From contig NZ_CP042425.1 of assembly GCF_008254045.1 (NCBI RefSeq), positions 7,888,163-7,952,162 on the forward strand: 64,000 bases of DNA, in the 5' to 3' direction. This document shows positions 25,974 to 35,033 of the stretch, piece after piece (positions within the stretch are counted from its first letter, which is position 1; the number at the start of each line of letters is the position of its first letter). Under the pieces are notes generated by a model. That model searched no databases. It was not told where the DNA came from and saw nothing but the letters and a program-made list of their open reading frames with translations. This DNA comes from Limnoglobus roseus. GTDB lineage: Bacteria > Planctomycetota > Planctomycetia > Gemmatales > Gemmataceae. The position numbers and the translations under genes were made by a program.

Positions 25974-27884
25974 ATGAACAAATTAACACAGACCGCACGA
26001 GATCACGCGCTACCCGATTGGGTCTGCTGTTCCGTACCCGACCTGTGGCTGAGGAAGGCCGCGCCCGTCGCGGCACTCTGCGTCCTGGCCCTCGTCACCA
26101 GCCTGGTCTTGCGGTTTGCATTCGACGCACCGCCGTCGACCTATCAGATCCCCCTGTGGGTCGCGCTCGTGCTCGGCGGGGGGCCGTTCCTGTACGACTT
26201 GCTGCGGAAGCTCCTGAAAGGGGAATTCGGCTCGGACTTATTGGGCGGCATTTCCGTCGTCACGGCCGTGCTGCTGGGCGAGTACCTGGCCGGGGCGATT
26301 ATCGTCTTGATGCTCTCCGGGGGCGAGGCCCTGGAGCGGTACGCCCTGCGGAGCGCCTCCTCGGTGCTTTCCGCCCTGGCGAAGCGGATGCCGTCGATCG
26401 CCCACCGGCGACGCCCCGGGGGAATCGTGGACGTCGAGTTGGCCGAGATCGCTGTCGGCGACACGCTCGTGATTTACCCGCACGACATTTGCCCCGTGGA
26501 CGGCGTGGTGATCGAGGGGCACGGCCTCATGGACGAATCCTACCTGACGGGCGAGCCGTTCCAGATCACCAAGACCACCGGGTCCGGCGTCATCTCCGGC
26601 GCGGTCAACGGCGAGTCGGCGCTGACCGTCCGCACGACCCACCTCGCGGCCGATTCCCGGTACGCCAAGATCATGACCGTGATGCGCGAGTCAGAATCGC
26701 AGCGGCCGCACCTCCGGCGGCTCGGCGACCGCCTCGGCGCGATCTACACGCCGATCGCCCTCGCGTTGGCCCTCCTCGCCTGGGCGGTCAGTGGGGACGC
26801 CCTGCGCTTCCTCGCCGTGCTGGTGATCGCGACCCCGTGCCCGCTGCTCATCGCGATCCCGATCGCCATCATCGGATCGATCTCCTTGTGCGCCCGGCGT
26901 GCGATTATCGTCAAGAGTCCCGTGGCGCTCGAACAGATCGCCGGGTGCCGCACCGCGATTTTCGACAAGACCGGAACCCTGACGTACGGCGAGCCGAACC
27001 TGACGGGGCAGTCCGTCGCCGCGGACTTCGACCGGAAGGACGTGCTGACCCTGGCGGCCAGTCTCGAACGGTACTCGAAGCACCCGTTGGCCCGCGCCAT
27101 CCTCGCGGCGGCGACCGACGAGGGGATCCAACTGCCGGAAGCGATCGACGTCCGCGAGCAACCGGGGCAAGGCCTCGGCGGAACCGTCGCGGACCACGCG
27201 GTGTTGATTACCAGTCGCACCAAAATGATCGCGCACCGCACGGCTGGGGCCGACCAACTCCCGACGGTCACGAACGGGCTGGAGTGCGTCGTGGTGATCG
27301 ACGGGCGGTACGCGGCGACGTTCCAGTTCCGGGACGCGCCGCGGAAGGAGAGCCGGTCTTTCGTGAACCACCTCGGGCCGAAGCACCAATTCCAGCGGGT
27401 GATGATCGTCTCGGGGGATCGCGAGTCCGAAGTGAAGTACCTCGCCGAGCAGATCGGCATTGCCGAAATCTATGCCGAGCAAAATCCCGAACAGAAGCTG
27501 TCCATCGTTCGGGCCGCGACCGTGAAGGCGAATACCCTCTACGTCGGCGACGGCATCAACGACGCCCCCGCCATGATGGCGGCCACGGTCGGCATGGCGA
27601 TCGGCCAGAACAGCGACGTGACGGCCGAAGCGGCGGCGGTCGTCGTCATGGACAACTCGCTCGAAAAAGTGGACGAGTTCATGCACATCAGCCGGCGGAT
27701 GCGGACGATCGCGCTCCAGAGCGCGATCGGCGGGATGGCCCTCAGCGCGCTCGGCATGGTCCTCGCCGCGACCGGCCACTTGAGTCCCGTGAACGGCGCC
27801 GTCGCGCAAGAAGTGATCGACGTGCTCGCCGTGCTCAACGCCTTGAGAGCCGCGTTCGCACCCAAGGTCATTCACGACCTGTAA
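25974..27884 (+). CDS. P1B-type heavy-metal-transporting ATPase with TPC motif
   Basis: 636 residues. The P-type hallmarks are DKTGTLT (about 330), TGEP (about 196), HP in KHPLARAI (about 375), and GDGINDAP (about 524). The intramembrane metal motif, normally CPC, reads ATPCPLLIAIP near 285, i.e. TPC, as in the P1B-5-like group for which nickel or iron transport has been proposed. There is no N-terminal CxxC metal domain and no C-terminal hemerythrin-like extension. ATG 25974 follows the macB permease by 38 bases, so it probably shares that operon. Substrate metal is not decided by the sequence. Confidence 0.88.
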   Translation: MNKLTQTARDHALPDWVCCSVPDLWLRKAAPVAALCVLALVTSLVLRFAFDAPPSTYQIPLWVALVLGGGPFLYDLLRKLLKGEFGSDLLGGISVVTAVLLGEYLAGAIIVLMLSGGEALERYALRSASSVLSALAKRMPSIAHRRRPGGIVDVELAEIAVGDTLVIYPHDICPVDGVVIEGHGLMDESYLTGEPFQITKTTGSGVISGAVNGESALTVRTTHLAADSRYAKIMTVMRESESQRPHLRRLGDRLGAIYTPIALALALLAWAVSGDALRFLAVLVIATPCPLLIAIPIAIIGSISLCARRAIIVKSPVALEQIAGCRTAIFDKTGTLTYGEPNLTGQSVAADFDRKDVLTLAASLERYSKHPLARAILAAATDEGIQLPEAIDVREQPGQGLGGTVADHAVLITSRTKMIAHRTAGADQLPTVTNGLECVVVIDGRYAATFQFRDAPRKESRSFVNHLGPKHQFQRVMIVSGDRESEVKYLAEQIGIAEIYAEQNPEQKLSIVRAATVKANTLYVGDGINDAPAMMAATVGMAIGQNSDVTAEAAAVVVMDNSLEKVDEFMHISRRMRTIALQSAIGGMALSALGMVLAATGHLSPVNGAVAQEVIDVLAVLNALRAAFAPKVIHDL

Positions 27885-27950
27885 CGAGAAGCGCAGCGCC
27901 ATGAGTTCACGCGATCCCGACGTCCGTAATCGAAAGTGGAGCGCCCCCGC

Positions 27951-30593
27951 ATGAATGCCTCCGCCGCACCACGCCCCGTGCTGCCCAAGTCGATCCCGCA
28001 CGGGCCGCCGAAGCCGTCGTCGGCCGTCCGGGTGTCGCCGCGGCTGATCGAAGCCGCCCGGAATGAGATCGACGCGGTCGTGCGGACGTTGGACACGACG
28101 AAGCTGGGCCTCGCCCCGGCCGAGGCCGAGGCGCGGTTGCGCCAGTACGGCCCGAACGTCGTCGCGGCGGACCAGCGGCACGCCCTCCTCCGCTTGCTCC
28201 GACGGGCGCTCGTCAACCCGCTCGTGATCCTCCTCGTCGCCCTCGCCGGGTCGTCGTTCGCGACCGGCGACTTTCGCGCGGGGTCCGTCATGCTGGTCAT
28301 GGTGGCCTTGGGGGTCGTTGTCCGGTTCGTGCAGGAGGCCCGCGCGGACACCGCCGCTGCCAAGCTGCGGGCGATGATCAGCGTCCACGCCACCGTCCTC
28401 CGCGGCGGCCCGTCGCAAGAACTGCCGGTATCGAACCTGGTCCCCGGCGACGTGGTCGAGCTGGCCGCCGGCGACATGATCCCCGCCGACGTGCGGCTGC
28501 TCGCCTGCAAGGATCTGTTCGTCGTGCAGGGGAGCCTGACCGGGGAGGCGTTCCCGGTCGAGAAGTTCCCGGCCCGCGAGCCGGCCGGGGACCGCTCGCC
28601 GCTGGAGTTCGCCAACGTCTGCTACCTCGGCACCAGCGTCGAGAGCGGCACGGCCACGGCCGTCGTCGTCGCGACCGGGCTGACTACCGTCCTCGGCGGC
28701 ATCTCCTCCGCGCTCGTCGGGCAACAGCCGCCGAGCAGCTTCGACCGCGGCATGACGCGGTTCACGTGGCTGATGATCCGGTTCATGGTCGTGATGGTGC
28801 CGCTCGTGTTCGTCATCAACGGGTTGACCAAGGGCGAGTGGGGCGAGGCGTTCTTCTTCGCGATGGCGGTGGCCGTCGGGATGACGCCGGAGATGCTGCC
28901 GATGATCGTCGCCGTGTGCCTGTCGAAGGGCGCGATGGCCATGTCCCGCAAGAAGGTGATCGTCAAGCGGCTGAACGCGATCCAGAACCTCGGCGCGATG
29001 GACGTGCTGTGTACCGACAAGACCGGCACGCTGACGCAGGACCGCATCATCCTGGAACGGTATTGCGACGTGAAGCTGAAGCAGGACGACGACGTGCTGA
29101 CGCTCGCGTACCTGAACAGCCACTTCCAGACCGGCCTGCGGAACCTGATGGACAGGGCCGTCCTCACGCACACCGAAATCCACGCCCACCCGTCGTTCGA
29201 GGGGTACGCCAAGGTCGACGAGATCCCGTTCGACTTCTCCCGGCGGATGATGTCCGTCGTCGTGCAGAAGCCGGACGGCCGGCACCGGCTGATCTGCAAG
29301 GGCGCGCCCGAGGCGGTCTACCCGCACTGCACGACGTACGAACTCGACGGGCAGGCGCACCCCGTCAACGAGACGATCCGCGGCGAACTGCGGCACGAGT
29401 TCGACCGGCTCAGCGCCGACGGGTTCCGGGTTCTCGCCGTGGCGTACCGCGATTGCGACCCCAAGGCCGTTTACGCCAAGGCCGACGAGCAGGGGCTGAC
29501 GCTCCGCGGGTACGTCGCGTTCCTCGACCCGCCGAAGGACTCGGCCCGCGAGGCCATCGCCGCGCTCCAGCGGATCGGCGTCGCGGTGAAGGTACTAACG
29601 GGGGACAACGAGTTGGTCAGCCGGAAGATCTGCCGCGAGGTCGGCATCCCCACCGACGCGACGCTGTTGGGCGGGCAGGTCGAGGCGCTGTCCGACGCGG
29701 AACTGACGGCCGCCGCCGCGAAGGCGACGCTCTTCGCCCGCCTGTCGCCGGCCCACAAGCAGCGGGTGATCCAGAGCCTGCAAGCGGCCGGGCACGTCGT
29801 CGGGTTCATGGGCGACGGGATCAACGACGCCCCGGCCCTCCGGGCGGCCGACGTGGGCGTGTCGGTCGATACCGCCGTGGACATCGCGAAGGAGTCGGCG
29901 GACGTCATCCTGCTGGAGAAGAACCTGCTCGTCCTGGAGGAAGGCGTCCGCGAGGGGCGGAAGGTCTTCGCCAACATCGTCAAGTACGTCCGCATGGGGG
30001 CGAGTTCGAACTTCGGCAACATGTTCAGCGTCCTCGGCGGGAGCATCTTCCTACCGTTCGTGCCGATGGCCCCGATCCAGATTTTGACCAACAACCTGCT
30101 CTACGACTTCTCGCAGGTGGCCATCCCGACCGACGACGTGGACGCCGAACAGATCGCGAAACCGCGGCCGTGGTCGATGGGGGCGATCACCCGGTACATC
30201 CTGTTCATCGGCCCGTGCAGTTCCGTGTTCGACTACGTCACGTTCTTCGTCATGCTCTACGCCTTCGGGTGCTGGGACCCGGCGAACGCGCCCCTGTTCC
30301 AGACGGCGTGGTTCGTCGAATCGCTGCTGACGCAGACGCTCATCATCCACGTCATCCGCACGAACCGCATCCCGTTCCTGCAGAGCCGGGCGAGTTGGCC
30401 GTTGCTGGCGACGACCCTCGCGGTGATGGTCGGCGGCGCGTCGCTACCGTTCTCGCCGCTCGGCCCGTACCTCGGCTTCCGCCCGCTGCCGCTGCTGTTC
30501 TGGCCGCTGCTCGCCAGCATCCTGCTCGGGTACGTCGCGCTCACGCAGGTCGTCAAGTCGTGGCTCTTTCGCAAGGGCTGGACGGCGGATTAG
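27951..30593 (+). CDS. mgtA: MgtA/MgtB-type magnesium-translocating P-type ATPase
   Basis: 880 residues, the usual MgtA length. Signatures: SLTGEAFPVEK (A domain, about 195), VVVRFVQEARADTAAAKLRA (MgtA-specific stretch about 123), DKTGTLTQDRIILERY (about 355), KGAPEAV (N domain about 450), LTGDNE (about 547) and GDGINDAPALRAADVG (about 620), then six C-terminal helices. It is predicted to import Mg2+ at low external magnesium. ATG 27951 is chosen; a GTG at 27936 also exists. It follows the P1B ATPase by 66 bases and starts a metal-transport pair in the island. No Mg-sensing leader is recognisable. Confidence 0.9.
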   Translation: MNASAAPRPVLPKSIPHGPPKPSSAVRVSPRLIEAARNEIDAVVRTLDTTKLGLAPAEAEARLRQYGPNVVAADQRHALLRLLRRALVNPLVILLVALAGSSFATGDFRAGSVMLVMVALGVVVRFVQEARADTAAAKLRAMISVHATVLRGGPSQELPVSNLVPGDVVELAAGDMIPADVRLLACKDLFVVQGSLTGEAFPVEKFPAREPAGDRSPLEFANVCYLGTSVESGTATAVVVATGLTTVLGGISSALVGQQPPSSFDRGMTRFTWLMIRFMVVMVPLVFVINGLTKGEWGEAFFFAMAVAVGMTPEMLPMIVAVCLSKGAMAMSRKKVIVKRLNAIQNLGAMDVLCTDKTGTLTQDRIILERYCDVKLKQDDDVLTLAYLNSHFQTGLRNLMDRAVLTHTEIHAHPSFEGYAKVDEIPFDFSRRMMSVVVQKPDGRHRLICKGAPEAVYPHCTTYELDGQAHPVNETIRGELRHEFDRLSADGFRVLAVAYRDCDPKAVYAKADEQGLTLRGYVAFLDPPKDSAREAIAALQRIGVAVKVLTGDNELVSRKICREVGIPTDATLLGGQVEALSDAELTAAAAKATLFARLSPAHKQRVIQSLQAAGHVVGFMGDGINDAPALRAADVGVSVDTAVDIAKESADVILLEKNLLVLEEGVREGRKVFANIVKYVRMGASSNFGNMFSVLGGSIFLPFVPMAPIQILTNNLLYDFSQVAIPTDDVDAEQIAKPRPWSMGAITRYILFIGPCSSVFDYVTFFVMLYAFGCWDPANAPLFQTAWFVESLLTQTLIIHVIRTNRIPFLQSRASWPLLATTLAVMVGGASLPFSPLGPYLGFRPLPLLFWPLLASILLGYVALTQVVKSWLFRKGWTAD

Positions 30594-30648
30594 GGCTGAA
30601 ACCACCGGTGGCCGAACTCTCGTCCGACTCGGTTATGGAGAATCTTCG

Positions 30649-31287
30649 ATGCTGTTCGATCTTTCCAAGGTGACCGCCCATCAGACCTACAACTTACTGA
30701 TCGGCCTAGTCGCGCCGCGGCCGATCGCCTGGATCACCAGCGTCGATCTGGCGGGGAAGCTCAATGCCGCCCCGTTCAGTGCGTACAACTACGTCGGCGT
30801 CGATCCGCCGATCATCGCCGTCGGCGTCGGCAACCGGCCCGGCCCCGGCGTCGTCGGCAAGGACACCGCGCAGAACATCCGCAACACCCGCGAGTTCGTG
30901 ATCAACGTCGTGACCGAGGCCCTGGCCGAGGCGATGGTCACGACCGCCATCGACTTCCCGCCCGGCGTGAACGAGTTGGACATCGCGGGTTTGAAGACCG
31001 CCCCGTCGGCCGTCGTGTCCGTGCCGCGGATCGCGGCGGCCCCGGCGAGTCTGGAATGCCGTGAGATCGCAACGATCGAGATCGGGAACTCGCGCGTCAT
31101 CCTGGGCCAGGTCGTCGCCATCCACGTGAACGACGAATTCATCGACCCGGCCGGCCCGTACGTCCGGGCCGAAGAACTTCACGCGATCGGCCGGATGAAC
31201 GGCCTGGGCGGGTACGTCCGAACGCGGGACGCGTTCTTCCACATTCCCCGCACGACCTACGCCGAGTGGCTCCGGGCGAACCCGTGA
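30649..31287 (+). CDS. Flavin reductase-like FMN-binding protein
   Basis: 212 residues with the FMN-binding split-barrel plan: YNLLIGLVAPRPIAWITSVD (about 14-33), AAPFSAYNYVGVDPPIIAVG (about 42-61), KDTAQNIRNTREFVINVV (about 75-92), and a C-terminal VILGQVVAIHVNDEFID. This family uses FMN to reduce small substrates with NAD(P)H. TGGAGAATCTTCG precedes ATG 30649. In a stress island it may support redox balance together with dodecin and the zinc alcohol dehydrogenase. Exact substrate unknown. Confidence 0.82.
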   Translation: MLFDLSKVTAHQTYNLLIGLVAPRPIAWITSVDLAGKLNAAPFSAYNYVGVDPPIIAVGVGNRPGPGVVGKDTAQNIRNTREFVINVVTEALAEAMVTTAIDFPPGVNELDIAGLKTAPSAVVSVPRIAAAPASLECREIATIEIGNSRVILGQVVAIHVNDEFIDPAGPYVRAEELHAIGRMNGLGGYVRTRDAFFHIPRTTYAEWLRANP

Positions 31288-31334
31288 CCGACTCGATTCA
31301 CCCGGCCGCTCCATCCGTCGAGGAGGCACTTTGA

Positions 31335-32846
31335 ATGAACGAGAAGAACAACACGAACGACCTGCGGGCGATCGCCCATCGGGCCATGCGGGAGCGGGGA
31401 CTCGAACCCGACTTCCCGCCGGATGCGATCCGCCAACTGGCCGGCATCCCGGCGAACACCCACGAACCGGACCCGGCCGTTCGGGACCTCCGACCACTCC
31501 CCTGGTGCTCGATCGACAACGACACGTCGCGCGACCTGGACCAGCTCACCGTGGCGGACCCCCTCTCCGACGGCCGGGTCAAACTCCTCGTGGCCATCGC
31601 GGACGTCGACGCGCTCGTCAAACCCGTCACGCCAATCGACCGCCACGCCCGCGCGAACACGACCTCGGTGTACACGGCCGCGCAAATCTTCCCCATGCTG
31701 CCGGAACGCCTCTCGACCGACTTGACTTCGCTAAACGAAAACGCGGACCGACTCGCAATCATCATCGAACTAGTGGTGGCCGCGGACGGGTCCATTCTCG
31801 AGTCCGCGGTGTACCGGGCCGTCGTCCGCAATCGCGCCCAACTCGCGTACCGGAGCGTGGCCGCATGGCTCGTCGGCAGTGGCCCAGTGCCGGAAAAGGT
31901 CGCGAAGACCGCGGGCCTGGACCGGCAACTGCGGCTGCAAGATCAGATCGCGCGCGTCATGAAATCGGTCCGCGACGCGCACGGCGCCTTGGACCTCGAA
32001 ACGATCCAGCCGGAGGCGGTGCTGCGGGACGGGCGGGTCGTCGACCTCCGCCAGGACCGGCAGAATCGCGCCCAGGATTTGATCGCCGATTTCATGATCG
32101 CGGCCAACGCGGCGTCGGCCCAGTTCCTCCAGAAGCACGGCCGGCCGGCGTTCCGGCGGATCGTTCGCACGCCCGAGCGGTGGGATCGTATCCGCGCGGT
32201 GGCCGCGGGGTTCGCCGAGCAACTCCCGGCCGCCCCCGACTCGAAAGCCCTGGCCGCTTTTTTGACACGCCGCCGACAGGCGGACCCACTGCGGTTCCCA
32301 GACCTGTCGTTGACCGTCGTCAAGTTGCTGGGGGCCGGCGAGTACGTCGTTCAACTCCCCGGCGAAGAGTCGGCCGGGCACTTCGGGCTGGCCGTGCGGG
32401 AGTACAGCCAGTCCACAGCGCCGAACCGCCGGTTCCCCGACCTGATCACGCAGCGGTTGCTGAAAGCAACCCTGGCGGGTGTGACGTCGCCGTACACGCC
32501 GACCGAACTCGCGGCGCTGGCGACGCACTGCACCGCGCAAGAAGACGCGGCCCGGAAGGTGGAGCGGCAGGTCCGAAAATCCGCCGCGGCCCTGTTCCTG
32601 TCCGGGCGCGTCGGGGAAGTCTTCGAGGCGCTGGTGACCGGGGTGTCCGACAAAGGAACCTGGGTTCGGGTCCTGACGCCCCCGGTGGAGGGTCGGCTGA
32701 CGGCCGGGTATCAAGGGATCGACGTGGGCGATCCGCTCAAAGTCCGGCTGACGGGCTTGAACGTCGAGCGCGGCTTCATCGACTTCGCGCGGGCGGAACA
32801 GGACCGGCCGACCGCGAACCCGCAGAGGTCTCCGGCCGCGGGGTAA
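31335..32846 (+). CDS. RNB-family exoribonuclease (RNase II/R-like)
   Basis: 503 residues. The RNB catalytic core begins at CSIDNDTSRDLDQLTVADPL (about 55-75): the aspartates IDNDxxRDLDQ bind the two metals. Further RNB features are AIADVDALV, and SVYTAAQIFPMLPERLSTDL (about 114-133), plus VREYSQSTAPNRRFPDLITQ (about 354-373), the S-T-x-P-x-R-R-x-x-D motif. A short S1-like strand set closes the protein (TGVSDKGTWVRVLTPPVEG). The N-terminal cold-shock domains of RNase II/R are missing, so it is a compact version. GAGGAGG precedes ATG 31335. The product likely degrades RNA 3' to 5' in the cytoplasm. Confidence 0.87.
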   Translation: MNEKNNTNDLRAIAHRAMRERGLEPDFPPDAIRQLAGIPANTHEPDPAVRDLRPLPWCSIDNDTSRDLDQLTVADPLSDGRVKLLVAIADVDALVKPVTPIDRHARANTTSVYTAAQIFPMLPERLSTDLTSLNENADRLAIIIELVVAADGSILESAVYRAVVRNRAQLAYRSVAAWLVGSGPVPEKVAKTAGLDRQLRLQDQIARVMKSVRDAHGALDLETIQPEAVLRDGRVVDLRQDRQNRAQDLIADFMIAANAASAQFLQKHGRPAFRRIVRTPERWDRIRAVAAGFAEQLPAAPDSKALAAFLTRRRQADPLRFPDLSLTVVKLLGAGEYVVQLPGEESAGHFGLAVREYSQSTAPNRRFPDLITQRLLKATLAGVTSPYTPTELAALATHCTAQEDAARKVERQVRKSAAALFLSGRVGEVFEALVTGVSDKGTWVRVLTPPVEGRLTAGYQGIDVGDPLKVRLTGLNVERGFIDFARAEQDRPTANPQRSPAAG

Positions 32847-33025
32847 TCGGCCACACCGGCGGGAACGTATCTCGGCTCCGAGCGAACCCTTCGAAGATGC
32901 GATGCTCGCCCACGACCCACTGCGGTTGAGTCGCTTCGAGGGATCAAGTTCTGATTACCAAGTGATGCTGAGACGAGGTTCTTCCGAGCGCCGACGAGTT
33001 CGGCGGTCGGACGTTGACGGCATGT

Positions 33026-33403
33026 TTACCGCTTCGCATCGCGGAAGGGCGGCAACTGGACGAGCGTGAACAGGATGACTTCCTCGCCCGTCACCGTGCT
33101 GATGTCGTGATGGAGGCTCTGCACTTTCACGCCGGTGGCGTGTTCGATCATCGCTTCCATTGCCGGACGGGCGTTCTCGATCAGGTGCGTGCGGACTTGC
33201 TTCAACAGGTCACGGCCCTTGTCGGACGGGATCAACTTGACCATCTGCTTCTCGGCGGCGGTGAGGACGCCGGTCATCCGGACCACGACGAGGTCCCCGA
33301 GCAGGTGGGCGTGGATGTCCTTCGGCCCGCGGCCCATGTACTCTTGCTCGAACTTGCGCAGCCCTGTGCAAATCTCGGCTTCCATCTCGCCCTTCGTCAG
33401 CAT
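33026..33403 (-). CDS. DUF2294 protein (canonical form)
   Basis: 125 residues, the family's usual length. The pattern is complete: EAEICTGLRKFEQEYMGRGP (N-terminal helix ending in GRGP), VVVRMTGVLTAAEKQM (with G-V-L-T-x-A-E), LLKQVRTHLIENARPAMEAM (long helix), IEHATGVKVQSLHHDIST and GEEVILFTLVQL. ATG 33403 has GGGGAGG 8 bases upstream; the frame further upstream is not protein-like. This is the only gene here on the minus strand between 14 and 42 kb, so it is transcribed alone. Function is unknown; the family recurs four times in the island. Confidence 0.85.
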   Translation of the reverse strand: MLTKGEMEAEICTGLRKFEQEYMGRGPKDIHAHLLGDLVVVRMTGVLTAAEKQMVKLIPSDKGRDLLKQVRTHLIENARPAMEAMIEHATGVKVQSLHHDISTVTGEEVILFTLVQLPPFRDAKR

Positions 33404-33547
33404 GCCAACCTCCCCAGTTGGAACGCGGAAAGTCCCGAGCGATCTCAGGGCAAGAAGATAAACTACGAACAATTCAAAAACCTGACTCGCATATCCAGAA
33501 TTCGCTTGATTTCGCGGAGGTGATGTCTAGAGTGAGGGTAATAAATA

Positions 33548-33650
33548 TCGGATGACTAACTGAAGGGTAGCCCGGAGGATCGGGAGACCCGTCAAGAAGT
33601 AAGCCGGGGTTCGGATGGCCGTTGTGCCGCCCGAACCCCGGCTTTTTTTT
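33548..33650 (+). ncRNA. Candidate noncoding leader/small RNA ending in a terminator (copy B)
   Basis: TCGGATGACTAACTGAAGGG is followed by a small CCCG-GAGGAT-CGGG hairpin and GTAAGCCGG, then the terminator at 33601-33650. It matches the block at 15438-15549 in order and spacing. Possible small RNA or attenuator upstream of the DUF3309 gene. Low confidence because only two copies are available. Confidence 0.3.
33601..33650 (+). terminator. Strong rho-independent terminator
   Basis: AAGCCGGGGTTCGG pairs perfectly with CCGAACCCCGGCTT (14 bp), loop of 16 bases, followed by a T-run to 33650. Confidence 0.8.
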
Positions 33651-33671
33651 CGCCCCGATGAAGGCGTTGTT

Positions 33672-33836
33672 ATGGGCTTGATCATTCTCGCGCTTCTCGT
33701 CGTGTTGCTCCTCGGCGCCCTCCCGCGGTGGCGGTACAGCCAGGACTGGGGCTATCAGCCGACGCAGGTGGTCGGCTTGCTGTTGGTCGTGGTATTGATC
33801 CTCGTGGTCGCCGGGTACATCCCAGGGACCATCTGA
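33672..33836 (+). CDS. DUF3309 small membrane protein
   Basis: 54 residues from ATG 33672. MGLIILALLVVLLLGALPRW then RYSQDWGYQPTQVVGLLLVV and VLILVVAGYI match the DUF3309 pattern: two hydrophobic helices around a P-x-W-x-Y-S-x-x-W-G-Y loop. The family is widespread, very small and of unknown function. It sits right after the terminator at 33601-33650, so it needs its own promoter or read-through. A longer frame from 33615 would begin inside the terminator and is less likely. Confidence 0.75.
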   Translation: MGLIILALLVVLLLGALPRWRYSQDWGYQPTQVVGLLLVVVLILVVAGYIPGTI

Positions 33837-34005
33837 TCCGTAGTCGTTCGCATGTTCTGGTTCGCTGTTCGGCGAACCGGGCGAATTCCTGTCCGTCCGT
33901 TTTTCGGCCCTTCGAGTCGATCCCCGTCAAGTAGGGACGATCCGTTCTCTACCGGCGCGGCACTTCGCAACGCCGGTCGTTTCGATCTGTTGCAGGAGTT
34001 TCTTC

Positions 34006-34485
34006 ATGAAGAGTTACATTTTGCCGAGCACGTTCGCCGTGCTGATCGCACTCGGTTGTTGGTCCGTTTTGCCCGTCCAGGCCGAGGACAGGAAGGCCGC
34101 GGTCCAGCCCGCGGCGGTGGAGACGACGGTCGTCGTCGACCACGCGGGTTGCATCGCGTGCGCCAAAATCTGTTCCGACTGCCAACTCCAGTGCGACATG
34201 TGCTTCGCCTACTGCAACGGGATGACCGCGAAGGGTCTGAAGGGGCACGAGAAGACGGCCCAACTTTGCGTGGACTGCGCCGACTGTTGCAAACTAGCCG
34301 CCACCCTTACGGCCCGTACGAGCTTGCTCTCGGCGGACGCGTGCGAGTGCTGTGCGAAGTGCTGTGACAAGTGCGCGGAGGCGTGCGAAAAAATCGACGA
34401 CGACAAGCACATGCACGAGTGCGCGAAATCGTGCCGCGATTGCGCCAAGGCGTGCCGCGCGATGACCCAGACCGCGGGCAAGTAA
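34006..34485 (+). CDS. Exported Cys-rich four-helix copper-storage protein (Csp-like)
   Basis: 159 residues with a signal peptide (YILPSTFAVLIALGCWSVLP then VQA-ED). The mature chain holds 22 cysteines in CxxxC spacing: GCIACAKICSDCQLQCDMC, LCVDCADCC, DACECCAKCCDKCAEAC and HECAKSCRDCAKAC. This is the Csp (DUF326) pattern, in which a four-helix bundle lined with Cys stores many Cu(I) ions; the signal peptide puts it with exported Csp1-type proteins. GCAGGAGTTTCTTC precedes ATG 34006. Together with the metal-ATPase genes it suggests the island copes with excess copper. Confidence 0.87.
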   Translation: MKSYILPSTFAVLIALGCWSVLPVQAEDRKAAVQPAAVETTVVVDHAGCIACAKICSDCQLQCDMCFAYCNGMTAKGLKGHEKTAQLCVDCADCCKLAATLTARTSLLSADACECCAKCCDKCAEACEKIDDDKHMHECAKSCRDCAKACRAMTQTAGK

Positions 34486-34598
34486 CGATCCGGTTGGCTT
34501 CCACGTGACGTCACAACAGACCTGCGGCGGGGTCCACAATACCGCGCCGCAGAATTTTTTCGGGCGAGAAGGCCCGCCCGACGGAAGGACGAATCGAC

Positions 34599-35033
34599 AT
34601 GACGACTCCGGAGCGAACCAAAGCCCAGCAGATCGCCACGGCCGCGGCCGAGTTCGAGAAGGCCCGCACCGGCCACTCGCCGACATCGGTGACGGTGGTG
34701 CTGAGCGGGGAGACGCTGGTCATCACCCTGCACGGGGCGATGTCGCCGGCCGAGCGGGCGCTGGCCGTCACCCCGACCGGGGCGGCCGAGATCCAGGCGT
34801 ACCGCCGCAAACTGTTCGACACCGCCGCCGACGCCTTCCGGGCGCGGATCAAAGAGATCACCGGCGTCGAGGTCCGCGAGACGGCGGCCGAGGTCGAGCC
34901 GAAAACCGGGACCGTGGTGACGGTGTTCACGACCGGGACGGTGGTGCAAGTGTACCTGCTCGCCGACGCCGTGCCGACCGACACGTGGACGAGCGAAGCG
35001 CCGAGTGTGGGCCATGAGGGGGGAATTTCGTGA
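34599..35033 (+). CDS. DUF2294-like protein (copy B, intact)
   Basis: 144 residues: RTKAQQIATAAAEFEKARTG, PTSVTVVLSGETLVITLHGA, MSPAERALAVTPTGAAEIQA, FRARIKEITGVEVRETAAEV, TGTVVTVFTTGTVVQVYLLA. It keeps the DUF2294 strand-helix order with the variant M-S-P-A-E instead of L-T-x-A-E. It is the intact counterpart of the remnant at 15634-16019. The stop overlaps the receiver-protein start (GTGATG around 35030), so the two genes are translationally coupled. Function is unknown. Confidence 0.75.
   Translation: MTTPERTKAQQIATAAAEFEKARTGHSPTSVTVVLSGETLVITLHGAMSPAERALAVTPTGAAEIQAYRRKLFDTAADAFRARIKEITGVEVRETAAEVEPKTGTVVTVFTTGTVVQVYLLADAVPTDTWTSEAPSVGHEGGIS

Noticed and set aside
26691..29396. 901-residue minus-strand open frame opposite the two P-type ATPases
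   Set aside because: It mirrors the ATPase coding frames, is full of His/Arg/Asp repeats and has no domain; long antisense frames are a codon-bias effect in GC-rich DNA.
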